DNA of 64,000 nt from G963664935 sp963664935 (GTDB lineage: Bacteria > Pseudomonadota > Gammaproteobacteria > Methylococcales > G963664935): contig CAXXSE010000002.1 in the NCBI GenBank assembly GCA_963664935.2, positions 372,001 through 436,000 of the forward strand, in the 5' to 3' direction. Positions 17,555 through 25,880 of the stretch are shown here, in pieces. Numbering within the stretch: position 1 is the first letter of the stretch; every line of letters starts with the position of its first letter. The notes under the pieces were generated by a model. It saw only the letters and a list, made by a program, of their open reading frames with translations, searched no databases and was not told the origin of the DNA. A program made the position numbers and the translations under genes.

Positions 17555-17583
17555 TATTCCATCAATCTTAAATTGATGGAATA
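17555..17583. repeat. Perfect 12-bp inverted repeat
   Basis: TATTCCATCAAT (17555-17566) pairs exactly with ATTGATGGAATA (17572-17583) across a 5-nt loop. It is directly beside the 23-bp inverted repeat. Confidence 0.85.
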
Positions 17584-17685
17584 CCCGGCCCACCATACTC
17601 AATAACACCAGGCAAAGTACAAGCCATGACCCCCAACCCCCGGATATTCAAAGTAGATGAGGGCTCTATTTTTCTACAGAAATCC

Positions 17686-18075
17686 CTATAACGATTTAGA
17701 TTTTAACTCTTCGAAAAACTTTACAGCTTCCGTCAAGAGGCCGATGGTCCCTTCAATTGGTTCGCCTTTTTTAAGAATACTGCGCGCGTCTTTCAACCGG
17801 TAGACCGCCCTTTGCTTAGCAGCCGCATTGGCCACTTCGATTTCATCGGTCTGCTTAAGAGCCATCTCGATATGTTTTTTGGTCTCAACTGCGTCGCCCG
17901 CCTTAGCGCTTTTAAGCGCCTCCGCACTATGAGCGATTGCGTCATTCATAAGCTTTAAGTTGGCTGCTGCACTCGCGGGTTGTACAGCCAATGCATTATT
18001 TCCGATGACACTGAAAGCACCTATAAAAAAGACTAAGCACAAACTCTTCATATTTTCTATTACATGTTTATTCAT
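17686..18075 (-). CDS. SmbP-like small exported protein
   Basis: A 129-residue protein with an N-terminal signal peptide (hydrophobic stretch around residues 10-30 ending ALAVQPASA) and an all-helical mature part with repeated A-x-x-H-x-x-x-A-L-K-x-A spacing. This recalls the small metal-binding protein SmbP of nitrifiers, a periplasmic four-helix bundle, although it has few histidines. GAGG lies about 11 nt before the chosen ATG; a second in-frame ATG nine codons later could also serve. Relationship to the lipoprotein at 30221-30586 is likely from repeat pattern. Metal binding is inferred from family only. Confidence 0.6.
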   Translation of the reverse strand: MNKHVIENMKSLCLVFFIGAFSVIGNNALAVQPASAAANLKLMNDAIAHSAEALKSAKAGDAVETKKHIEMALKQTDEIEVANAAAKQRAVYRLKDARSILKKGEPIEGTIGLLTEAVKFFEELKSKSL

Positions 18076-18517
18076 CTTATTTTTACCTCAATCTCTGTAA
18101 ATGAAGCGACCCTCTTGCTTTGTTAAATGGTAATCGAGTCACACACACGATTGATTACCGTGGGTTTCCCGTCTTTCTAAAGAGGGATAGCTTCTTCGTT
18201 GATTAAATACAAACTATGGAAAAACTCTATAGCATGCCCTTAACGTATGGTACCAAAGCAGTTTAACATGTGTAGTGCGTTAACTGGCAAACCTAGTGTT
18301 TGGTTAAGTGGTTTTTTTGAGACTTATCCCTTAATCAGTCGACCAAATTTGGATTGACCCTATATAATATCCGTTCGGATAGATCCTTAAGCGCAATTTG
18401 CGCGTAGAAAAACAAAAATAATTTCCGCTACCCGCTTAAGAGAGTAGTGTTGGATGGATTCGTAGTGCCCAGGTTAACGTGATTAAATTGGGGCAAAATT
18501 AACAATTGGAGCCAGAA
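18076..18517. other. Divergent non-coding region between SmbP-like and desaturase genes
   Basis: About 440 bp, AT-rich, no gene seen. It must hold promoters for both flanking genes. A candidate sigma-70 pair for the desaturase and a small GCGCAATTTGCGC palindrome near 18390-18402 are visible. Confidence 0.5.
18339..18368 (+). promoter_or_regulatory. Candidate sigma-70 promoter for the desaturase
   Basis: TCGACC (18339-18344) and TATAAT (18363-18368) are separated by 18 nt. The -10 is a consensus match; the -35 is weak. Distance to the start codon is about 150 nt, leaving a long leader. Confidence 0.4.
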
Positions 18518-19579
18518 ATGAGTAAGACCGATACAACACCCTTCAACCATTCTGATTCAGAACCAGGTACTTCCTTTCCGAATTCTGATCTAACCGAACA
18601 AAAGATTCGGAAAATTCTAGAGCGATACATGCGCTCGGATGACCGTTCTGCATGGCTTCAGATGGCCAATACTTTTTTACCTTTTTTCAGTCTTTCGATC
18701 CTTGCATTTTATGTATTGAATATTGGCGGCCACCCGGCTTGGTTTGTTCTATTTGACATAATCCTGGGTCTGTTGATCGTGCGGATGTACGTATTGCAAC
18801 ATGATTGCGGGCATTTTTCGCTGTTCGCGACTCGGAAATGGAATAATTTCTTCGGCAATTTTTTCTCTCTTTTTACGCTGACGCCCCTATGTAATTGGCG
18901 TATAGAACACAATTTGCATCATCTTTCCGTGTGTAACATTGAGGAAAACGATGAAGGTTATTTTTGGCTGATGACGACCGAGCAATACGCGAACAGTTCA
19001 CCTTTGGTGCGCTTCGTCTATCGGGGATATAAAATTCCCATCATGCAGTTTGGGATAGGCGTATGGCTGTTTTTTATATTTATCCGACGCATCCCAGGGG
19101 ATTTCCGACAACCCTTTCATCGGAAATATCGGGATACCCATTGGACGAATATCGGGGTATTTGTTTTTTATCCGTTTATATATTTTGCTTTTGGCGGACA
19201 GGCCATGCTCTGGATTGTTCTACCAAGCCTGTTAATAGCAATAACAATTACCGTTTGGGGATTTTATGTACAACATTTTTTTCCCGGCGCCTATTGGGAC
19301 AATACTCCTGAATGGGATGCCTATACGGCCTGCTTAAAAGGAAGTTCGTATTTTGATTTACCGAAAATACTTTTGTGGTTTTCCGCCGATATTTCCGTGC
19401 ACCATATTCATCATATCAACCCACGGATACCTAACTACAACCTGCAAAAATGTATGCGGGAAAACGCTGAGTTGACACCGGAAAACTCGGTCGGCTTGCT
19501 TGAAAGCTTTTCGTTTCATAAGTTGCATTTGTGGGATCGGGACAAACATTCTTTTGTATCAATCGCCGCCACTCAATAA
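18518..19579 (+). CDS. Membrane fatty acid desaturase family protein
   Basis: About 353 residues from the ATG preceded by GGAG (an upstream TTG at 18506 is less likely). It has the three histidine boxes of membrane di-iron desaturases: HDCGHFSLF near residue 97, HNLHHLSVCN near 134 and HHIHHINPRIPNYNL near 293. Four or more membrane helices surround them. The family (DesA-type, omega-6-like layout) introduces double bonds into lipid acyl chains in the inner membrane; it may adjust membrane fluidity. It stands alone with a long leader. Regioselectivity cannot be predicted; a hydroxylase or ketolase activity is an alternative. Confidence 0.85.
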   Translation: MSKTDTTPFNHSDSEPGTSFPNSDLTEQKIRKILERYMRSDDRSAWLQMANTFLPFFSLSILAFYVLNIGGHPAWFVLFDIILGLLIVRMYVLQHDCGHFSLFATRKWNNFFGNFFSLFTLTPLCNWRIEHNLHHLSVCNIEENDEGYFWLMTTEQYANSSPLVRFVYRGYKIPIMQFGIGVWLFFIFIRRIPGDFRQPFHRKYRDTHWTNIGVFVFYPFIYFAFGGQAMLWIVLPSLLIAITITVWGFYVQHFFPGAYWDNTPEWDAYTACLKGSSYFDLPKILLWFSADISVHHIHHINPRIPNYNLQKCMRENAELTPENSVGLLESFSFHKLHLWDRDKHSFVSIAATQ

Positions 19580-19601
19580 CTTTCTATCGAGAGGCCTAAA
19601 T

Positions 19602-20576
19602 TCACTTCTTTGCCCCACGCATCCATTTTTCCAATTGGGTCTTCCGCCCATACAGGCGGTTTGCATCGGGGGCTTTAGATTTGTATTGTTCGATCAATTC
19701 TTCTACGCGATGGCAATGACGGGCGGCCGATTCCAGGGCGGAGAGGTATTTAACGTCGTCGGTACGATTGGCTAATCCGTGGATAAACAAATTCATGGCT
19801 AGGTCATAAGCTTGGAGCTGATAGCATATCCAACCAAGCGACGCGGCTGTTTTTTCATTGAATTGTTCTTGGTGTTTCAAAACGAATTGCCGCGCTAGCT
19901 TGCCTTGTCCACTTTCCAGCAAATTTTGTAAATACGCGGGCAACATTTCCACGGGCACTTCTTCATCAAGATCCAACAGCGTATCGACATCTTCCGATAG
20001 CGCTTCGGGTTCCTGGATCTGGGTTCGTAAACGCAAGCGTTGGGTTTTCGCGAAATCGTCATCCGGGTGTTTCGACAGATGCGTCTCGATAAATTCCAAG
20101 GCCCGTGAGGGTTGATTCATTCGTTCGTACAACCACGCCAAGTCGAAGTCTACGGCGATATGCTGGGCCGCGACCGCAATGAGTGTCGCTTCAGCCTCAC
20201 TCAACAGACCGAGTTGCGTCTGCGTCTTACCCAGCCAGCGCAGTGTTCGCCAATGGCTGTGGATATTTTTGCTTTCATTAAGGCATTGTAGCGCCTGGCT
20301 ATATTTCTTGACCCGATAATAGGCCCGCCCGGCCAGGTATTGAATGCGCGCCGATTGCGGAAACAGGCGTAACAATTTATCCGCCATGATTTCGGCATCG
20401 GACCACTGCTGTGTCGCAATTAAATAATCTAACTCGAAACCCCGTGTTTCCAAGGATAACGGATCTTCCTGTTTGAGCTGGCTCAGTAATGCTTCGGCTT
20501 CATTCAGACGCCTGTTGTAAATGGCTTGATGCAGATTTCTGCGTAGTACACGAACGACTTGACTTCCGATAGACAT
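19602..20576 (-). CDS. TPR-repeat protein
   Basis: A 324-residue all-helical protein with several degenerate tetratricopeptide repeats (for example LSLETRGFELDYLIATQQW and ARIQYLAGRAYYRVKKYSQA). No signal peptide or membrane helix is obvious, so it is probably cytosolic. TPRs mediate protein contacts; neighbours do not show the partner. It is convergent with the desaturase, with only about 22 bp between stops. Confidence 0.75.
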   Translation of the reverse strand: MSIGSQVVRVLRRNLHQAIYNRRLNEAEALLSQLKQEDPLSLETRGFELDYLIATQQWSDAEIMADKLLRLFPQSARIQYLAGRAYYRVKKYSQALQCLNESKNIHSHWRTLRWLGKTQTQLGLLSEAEATLIAVAAQHIAVDFDLAWLYERMNQPSRALEFIETHLSKHPDDDFAKTQRLRLRTQIQEPEALSEDVDTLLDLDEEVPVEMLPAYLQNLLESGQGKLARQFVLKHQEQFNEKTAASLGWICYQLQAYDLAMNLFIHGLANRTDDVKYLSALESAARHCHRVEELIEQYKSKAPDANRLYGRKTQLEKWMRGAKK

Positions 20577-20860
20577 CGAAACTAATGTAACTCTTACTTA
20601 GAAATAGGCGTAGTGTACAACAACATCCATGATTGGGCATTCCGCCAAACGAGTATGGCTAACCGACAGTTTTTTTGTTGACACCAGAGGTTAAGCACAA
20701 GCTACGCGCTTTGCCTTAGCTCTGGCGTAGAACGAACCATTGAGACGAAAACAGTGACAGATTTAATTGCCAGACGAAAAAAGGAACCGGTTTATTTTCT
20801 GGCGGCAAGTAAATAACCCTGCCCGTTTCCTATGAAGCCTTGCGCGCCGTCCGAAAACTT

Positions 20861-21985
20861 TCAACCATCTTGATCAACCAACTGAATGGCTTCTTTCGTC
20901 GATGAAAATGTATCGGCATCACCCTCTTCTCCTAACTTAATCATCAGCCTGACTTCGTTCATGGAATCGGCGGAGTGTAGAGCATCCTCATAACTGATTT
21001 TGCCTGCTTTATAAAGGTCGTACAAGGCTTGATCGAAGGTTCGCATTCCGTGTTCTTTGGAGCGTTTCATCAAGTCCTTCAATTTGTGAATTTCACCTTT
21101 ACGAATCAAGTCTGAGGTGAGGGGGGTGTTGATTAAGATTTCAACCGCGGGACAACGGCCTTTGCCGTCCGAGCGTTTGACTAATTGTTGGGCAATAATT
21201 GCTTTCAGATTCAACGACAAATCCATATGAAGCTGTTCGTGCATCTCTTCGGGAAAAAAATGCATGATTCGATCAAGCGCCTGGTTGGCATTGTTGGCGT
21301 GAAGGGTGGTTAAACATAAATGCCCCGTTTCCGCGAATGTGATCGCATGTTGCATGGTTTCCCGGGTTCTGACTTCACCAATCAAAATCACATCCGGCGC
21401 TTGGCGCAATGTATTTTTGAGCGCAATCTCGTAAGATTCAGTATCGATCCCAACCTCCCGTTGGGTCACGATACAGCCATCATGGCTATGGATGAATTCC
21501 AAGGGGTCTTCGATTGTTATGATATGACCACTACTGTTTTTGTTGCAGTGTTTGATTAACGCGGCTAATGAACTGGATTTTCCTGTTCCGGTCGCGCCGA
21601 CTAAGATTATCAGTCCCCGTTTGGACATCGATAACTGGTTTAGAATCGGGGGGAGATGAAGTTCTTGGATTGTCGGAATCTCCATTGAGATTTGCCGGAG
21701 CACCATACCGGGAGAATCCCGTTGAACAAATGCGCTGACCCGAAATCGACCCATGTCCACACCGCTTAAGGCAAAGTTACACTCCTTAGTATTTGCAAAT
21801 TCATCACGCTGTTTTTGGGTCATGATGCTTTCAATAATTTCTCCGGCCTGTGCCTTGCTGATCGGTTTCTTTGAAAGATCTTTTAAGCGCCCATCGACCT
21901 TGATGCAGGGTGGCTTCCCTGCGGTAATAAACATATCCGAAGCATTCTGGTGGATCATGAGCATGAGCAGGGAATTAAAATCCAT
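20861..21985 (-). CDS. pilU: Type IV pilus twitching ATPase PilU
   Basis: A 374-residue PilT-like AAA+ secretion ATPase acting with PilT in pilus retraction at the inner membrane. It shows VGATGTGKSSSLAALI (Walker A), the Asp box TIEDPLEF, EVRTRETMQHAITFAETGHL (Walker B region), and the His box LTTLHANNANQALDRI. The longer C terminus and divergence from the adjacent PilT identify it as PilU. It is downstream of pilT on the same strand with a 151-bp gap containing a hairpin repeat, so it may have its own signal. Confidence 0.94.
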   Translation of the reverse strand: MDFNSLLMLMIHQNASDMFITAGKPPCIKVDGRLKDLSKKPISKAQAGEIIESIMTQKQRDEFANTKECNFALSGVDMGRFRVSAFVQRDSPGMVLRQISMEIPTIQELHLPPILNQLSMSKRGLIILVGATGTGKSSSLAALIKHCNKNSSGHIITIEDPLEFIHSHDGCIVTQREVGIDTESYEIALKNTLRQAPDVILIGEVRTRETMQHAITFAETGHLCLTTLHANNANQALDRIMHFFPEEMHEQLHMDLSLNLKAIIAQQLVKRSDGKGRCPAVEILINTPLTSDLIRKGEIHKLKDLMKRSKEHGMRTFDQALYDLYKAGKISYEDALHSADSMNEVRLMIKLGEEGDADTFSSTKEAIQLVDQDG

Positions 21986-22021
21986 CGCGTTGTTTTCTTA
22001 TCCAAAATTTAAAGTACCTAC

Positions 22022-22063
22022 CTGAATCCGTGAGTTCATTGCGGATAACAGCGTGCAAGCGCG
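22022..22063 (-). repeat. Hairpin leader repeat, copy 2
   Basis: CTGAATCCGTGAGTTCATTG followed by CGGATAACAGCGTGC. It resembles the sequence at 17120-17158 and lies about 37 bp upstream of the pilU start, in the same orientation to the gene as copy 1 is to the GST. Confidence 0.55.
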
Positions 22064-22136
22064 AAGTTTTTAAGTATAAATAAACACTTTCAACGCGGTT
22101 GTGGAGCTAATCAAGGGAAAGTTGAATAGTGATAAT

Positions 22137-23171
22137 TTAAAAAGCTGTTTTGTCGACCGCCTTCACTTTAGCCTCTTGACGGGAAATCTGGCCTTTTCCA
22201 ACCAATTCGATTAAACACTGATCAAGGGTTTGCATCCCGTCCTTTCGGCTGGTCTGAATCGTTGAATACATTTGAGCGACTTTATCTTCCCGAATCAGAT
22301 TTCTTATAGCCGGTGTACCAACCATGATTTCATGCGCGGCCATCCGTCCGCCACCGATTTTTTTCATCAAGGATTGAGAAATCACCGCCTGTAACGATTC
22401 TGACAACATTGAACGAATCATGCTTTTTTCCGCGGCGGGAAAAACATCGATTATCCGGTCTATGGTTTTTGCGGCGGAACTGGTGTGAAGCGTTCCAAAC
22501 ACCAAATGACCGGTTTCAGCCGCGGTTAACGCCAATCGAATGGTTTCCAAATCGCGCATTTCCCCAACCAGAATGATATCCGGATCTTCCCGAAGTGCTG
22601 AGCGCAACGCCTCATTAAATCCCAAGGTATCACGATGAACCTCCCGCTGGTTAATAAGTGACTTTTTACTTTGATGCACAAATTCGATGGGATCCTCTAC
22701 AGTCAGAATATGCGCATAGTCATTGGAGTTGATATAATCAATCATTGCGGCCAGCGTAGTTGACTTTCCCGATCCGGTAGGCCCGGTGACCAAAACCATT
22801 CCACGCGGCTTTTTTGTGAGTTCTTGGAAGAACTGAGGTGCGTTCAGGTCTTCCAAGGAAAGTACTTTAGATGGAATCGTCCTGAACACGCTGGCGGCGC
22901 CACGGTCTTGATTGAATGCGTTAACACGAAAGCGGGCAACGCCGGGTAATTCGAATGAGAAATCCGTCTCGAAAAATTCCTCAAAATCTCGACGTTGTTT
23001 GTCATTCATGATGTCGTAGATTAAAGCATGTACTTCCTTATGATCTAATGCGGGAACGTTAATGCGGCGAATATCACCATCCACGCGAATCATCGGCGGT
23101 AATCCGGCTGACAAGTGTAAATCGGAAGCATTGCTTTTAACGGAAAATGCAAGTAATTCGGCTATATCCAT
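22137..23171 (-). CDS. pilT: Type IV pilus retraction ATPase PilT
   Basis: A 344-residue hexameric ATPase that depolymerises pili for twitching motility and DNA uptake. VTGPTGSGKSTTLAAMIDY (Walker A), TVEDPIEFVH (Asp box), ILVGEMRDLETIRLALTAAETGHL (Walker B) and GTLHTSSAAKTIDRIIDVFP (His box) are complete, and the AIRNLIRE retraction motif is present. Divergent from yggS, as in many gammaproteobacteria. Pilus structural genes are not in this window. Confidence 0.97.
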   Translation of the reverse strand: MDIAELLAFSVKSNASDLHLSAGLPPMIRVDGDIRRINVPALDHKEVHALIYDIMNDKQRRDFEEFFETDFSFELPGVARFRVNAFNQDRGAASVFRTIPSKVLSLEDLNAPQFFQELTKKPRGMVLVTGPTGSGKSTTLAAMIDYINSNDYAHILTVEDPIEFVHQSKKSLINQREVHRDTLGFNEALRSALREDPDIILVGEMRDLETIRLALTAAETGHLVFGTLHTSSAAKTIDRIIDVFPAAEKSMIRSMLSESLQAVISQSLMKKIGGGRMAAHEIMVGTPAIRNLIREDKVAQMYSTIQTSRKDGMQTLDQCLIELVGKGQISRQEAKVKAVDKTAF

Positions 23172-23233
23172 AAATATCCTAGTAATTCAAAACGAGTACT
23201 AAATTTATTATAGTCAACGGGCCAAAATTAATA

Positions 23234-23914
23234 ATGGTGCTGAAAGATCGTTTAGAATCAGTCAGAAAACGGGTTCAAACCGCGGAAAATATCTATAAGC
23301 GAAAATCGGGTTCGGTTACGTTGTTAGCTGTCAGCAAGACCCGGCCTCCGGAAGATTTGATCTTGGCCCTGGGGTCCGGGCAACGGAATTTTGGTGAGAG
23401 TTACTTGAAAGAAGCGATATTAAAGCAACGTCGACTTGCCGATTATCCAATAATCTGGCATTTTATCGGTCCGATTCAATCCAACAAAACACGTGAGATC
23501 GCCAGTCATTTTTCATGGGTCCACAGTATTGACCGTTTACGAATCGCCACACGCCTGAGCGAGCAGCGGCCTAATCATTTACCACCGCTAAATGTTTGCA
23601 TTCAAGTCAAGGTTAACGAAGAAACCACCAAGTCAGGTATATCTATTGACGAAGTACCGGAACTTGCGGTGGCTATTTCCGCATTGCCCGGGTTGCGACT
23701 AAGAGGACTGATGACGATTCCACGCCAGGCTAGCGATTTTGAGGAGCAAAAGCGGCCATTCCGTAAACTTCGAAAAATACTGCAAGATCTGAAGATACCG
23801 AAATTGGATACTTTGTCAATGGGGATGTCAGGCGACATTGAGGCAGCCATAGCGGAAGGCGCCACGATCGTCAGAGTAGGAACCGCGATATTTGGCCCTA
23901 GAATCCGAACCTAA
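23234..23914 (+). CDS. yggS: PLP homeostasis protein YggS (PLPBP)
   Basis: A 226-residue member of the pyridoxal-phosphate-binding YggS/PROSC family, a TIM barrel like alanine racemase domain 1 that carries PLP on a lysine and balances free vitamin B6. LLAVSKTRPPEDL contains the PLP lysine; FGESYLKEA, WHFIGPIQSNK, LCIQVKVNEE-like and LSMGMSGDIEAAIAEGATIVRVGTAIFG follow in the standard order. It heads the yggS-proC-yggT run, divergent from pilT. Confidence 0.95.
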   Translation: MVLKDRLESVRKRVQTAENIYKRKSGSVTLLAVSKTRPPEDLILALGSGQRNFGESYLKEAILKQRRLADYPIIWHFIGPIQSNKTREIASHFSWVHSIDRLRIATRLSEQRPNHLPPLNVCIQVKVNEETTKSGISIDEVPELAVAISALPGLRLRGLMTIPRQASDFEEQKRPFRKLRKILQDLKIPKLDTLSMGMSGDIEAAIAEGATIVRVGTAIFGPRIRT

Positions 23915-23946
23915 TCCGAATACCAACGATAACAAAAGCAGGTAAA

Positions 23947-24774
23947 ATGAACGAAAATACCATAGGGTTTATTGGGGGAGGCAACATGGCAAGCTGCCTG
24001 ATTGGAGGGCTTGTCGCTGGAGGTTATAATAAAAAACTAATCTGGGTTTCCGATCCCGAAAAAGAAAAAATCGCCCAGATGGGAAATACTTTTGGTGTCA
24101 ATGCTACGGAAATTAATCGCGAAGTGGCTGAAAAGGCGAAAATCCTGGTTTTGGCGGTAAAACCACAGATTCTCCGCGCCGTAACAAAGGATATCGCTAA
24201 CGCCATTCAACAATTCAATCCGTTGATTGTGTCGATTGTCGCGGGAATACGGGAAAATGATCTGGAACGGTGGTGCGGCGGATCTATTTCCTTGGTACGC
24301 TGTATGCCGAATACCGGGGCATTGGTTCGCACCGGCGCTATTGGCCTGCATGCCAATTCAAAGGTCAGTCGACAACAAAGGGATATTGCCGAATCGATCC
24401 TGCGTTCCGTAGGATTAACGGTATGGGTGGAAACTGAGGCGCTGTTAGACGCGGTCACGGCTCTTTCAGGCAGTGGCCCCGCCTATTTTTTCCTATTTAT
24501 GGAAGCCATGGAACAAGCGGCTTTGGACCTGGGGTTGGATCGGGAAACCGCACGATTGTTGACCCAGCAGACCGCTCTCGGGGCGGCCAAAGTATCACTG
24601 GAAGTGGACGAATCGCCCGCCCAGCTGCGGCGAAAGGTCACGTCACCCGGTGGTACGACGGAACGGGCTATTGATGTTTTCGAAACGGGAGGGTTGCGGC
24701 AATTGGTCAAGAGCGCATTGAAAGCCGCCAAGAAACGTTCAATTGAATTATCAAACGAATTAGGAGGAAAATAA
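23947..24774 (+). CDS. proC: Pyrroline-5-carboxylate reductase
   Basis: A 275-residue NADPH enzyme for the last step of proline synthesis. N-terminal Rossmann motif GFIGGGNMASCLIGGLV, the conserved KPQ (LAVKPQI), MPNTGALVRTGAIGL, and the C-terminal dimer/active-site stretch AVTALSGSGPAYFFLF and VTSPGGTTERAIDVFE are all present. The stop overlaps the next start (TAATG), indicating an operon with yggT. Confidence 0.96.
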   Translation: MNENTIGFIGGGNMASCLIGGLVAGGYNKKLIWVSDPEKEKIAQMGNTFGVNATEINREVAEKAKILVLAVKPQILRAVTKDIANAIQQFNPLIVSIVAGIRENDLERWCGGSISLVRCMPNTGALVRTGAIGLHANSKVSRQQRDIAESILRSVGLTVWVETEALLDAVTALSGSGPAYFFLFMEAMEQAALDLGLDRETARLLTQQTALGAAKVSLEVDESPAQLRRKVTSPGGTTERAIDVFETGGLRQLVKSALKAAKKRSIELSNELGGK

Positions 24775-25349
24775 TGGGAACAACGTATTACACCAATCCG
24801 GTAGTATTCCTGATCAACACACTATTTGGCTTGTATATCCTGGCGTTAATGCTGCGATTTTTGTTTCAATGGATGGATGCGGATTACTACAATCCGGTCT
24901 CCCAATTTTTAGTCAATATCACCCAGCCACCCTTAAAATTACTTAGGCGTCTTATCCCTTCAATTGGCCGGATCGATAGTGCATCGATCGTGTTGATAAT
25001 CGGGTTGCAGATGCTCGCGGGAGCAGCCATATTTTTTAGCAACGGCGTATCGGTCAGTGTGGCGGGATTATTCATTTGGGCTCTTACGGAATTGATTGGA
25101 CTCTTGATCAACGTGTTCTTGTTTTCCATTATTATTCGTGCACTGATTAGCTGGATTAATCCGGATAGCTATAACCCCGCTGTTTCGCTGTTATACAATC
25201 TGACGGAACCCTTATTAGGCTTGGGTAGAAAAATTATCCCACCGCTGTCCGGAATGGACCTTTCCCCTTTGTTAGTTATTATCGGTTTGCAAATGTTAAA
25301 AATGTTGGTGCTGCCGCCATTGGAGCAGATGATGCTACTGCTCAGTTAG
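24774..25349 (+). CDS. yggT: YggT-family integral membrane protein
   Basis: A 191-residue inner-membrane protein with two copies of the YggT repeat, each with the LRFLFQW/IRALISWINPDSYNP-like segment between membrane helices (residues near 25-45 and 117-135). Four helices are likely. Family function is uncertain; it is linked to osmotic or division phenotypes in other bacteria. It overlaps proC and closes the operon. Confidence 0.93.
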   Translation: MGTTYYTNPVVFLINTLFGLYILALMLRFLFQWMDADYYNPVSQFLVNITQPPLKLLRRLIPSIGRIDSASIVLIIGLQMLAGAAIFFSNGVSVSVAGLFIWALTELIGLLINVFLFSIIIRALISWINPDSYNPAVSLLYNLTEPLLGLGRKIIPPLSGMDLSPLLVIIGLQMLKMLVLPPLEQMMLLLS

Positions 25350-25368
25350 TTCCTCCCGTTTAAGATCC

Positions 25369-25528
25369 AGTACCTCACCACCTTAAATAACCCAGTAAAT
25401 AGAAGGCCTAAATGATCGATAACTGCGTTAAAAAAACTTGAAAGATACCCATATTCCTGCGTTTGTTTGCCTTGCTATCACTCATTTATGCTCTCCTATT
25501 TACTGAGTTATTTAGTGTGTGGGGTACT
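25369..25528 (-). mobile_element. MITE family 1, copy A
   Basis: A 160-bp element with imperfect terminal inverted repeats of about 32 bp: AGTACCTCACCACCTTAAAT at the left and its counterpart ending GTGTGGGGTACT at the right. The inverted copy at 50612-50771 has the same length and about 80 percent or better identity by eye. The right end abuts CTAG, suggesting insertion at a TA in CTAG as in IS630/Tc1-like elements; the left flank CCAG has drifted. No transposase is encoded. A small ORF inside is listed separately. Confidence 0.85.
25408..25485 (-). CDS. 25-codon ORF inside MITE copy A
   Basis: Begins ATG seven bases after an AGGAG sequence and reads MSDSKANKRRNMGIFQ, ending QLSII. Copy B (50655-50732) keeps the same start, ribosome site, length and stop. 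The five base differences between the copies all change an amino acid, which argues against strong selection on the peptide. Could be a decayed transposase start or a chance ORF. Confidence 0.3.
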   Translation of the reverse strand: MSDSKANKRRNMGIFQVFLTQLSII

Positions 25529-25708
25529 AGTAATTTAATCTTCGCAAGATGACTTAATACTTCCAGGCTTTCAATTAGCATATCGGGATGGGAACGGTTA
25601 AGACGCCTATATCGATGTCCAAGAGCACCAAAATTTCCAGCATAAATGGACTGACTGCGTATTTTGGCTACACTTCATACATGCACTTGAAAAAAGCGAC
25701 CAGGTCTA

Positions 25709-25855
25709 CCCCGCATTCATCACAAGCTTTCCGCGGCGGAACCGCAATGCCGTGCTTTGATTGCGTCGCATTCCGTTCGCGCCAAAACCATCGTGCGCCT
25801 TGTCATTACGCATCCTTGCGGTCTCTCGCTATGAACGTTGTGAGAAATGCAGGCT
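25709..25855. repeat. Dispersed repeat family 2, copy A (IS-remnant-like)
   Basis: The left end CCCGCATTCATCACAAGC and the right end GTTGTGAGAAATGCAGGC are near-complementary, giving about 147 bp. The interior (GCGGAACCGCAATGCCGTGC) matches 50241-50350 (GCGGAACCGCAATACTGCGC). It resembles an internally deleted insertion sequence; the parent family is not certain. Confidence 0.6.
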
Positions 25856-25880
25856 AAATGGAACCCAACAAAGTCTAGAC

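Larger units (their letters stand above)
17099..17685. other. Non-coding gap between GST and SmbP-like genes
   Basis: About 590 bp without a supportable gene. It contains the hairpin leader repeat at 17120-17158, a GGGTCCGACCC palindrome near 17486-17495, and two perfect inverted repeats (17500-17548 and 17555-17583) downstream of the SmbP-like gene. Confidence 0.6.
25350..25880. other. Repeat-filled gap before the dynamin-like gene
   Basis: About 530 bp without a conventional gene. It contains a MITE (25369-25528) and a second dispersed repeat (25709-25855), both with relatives near 50.2-50.8 kb. Confidence 0.7.
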
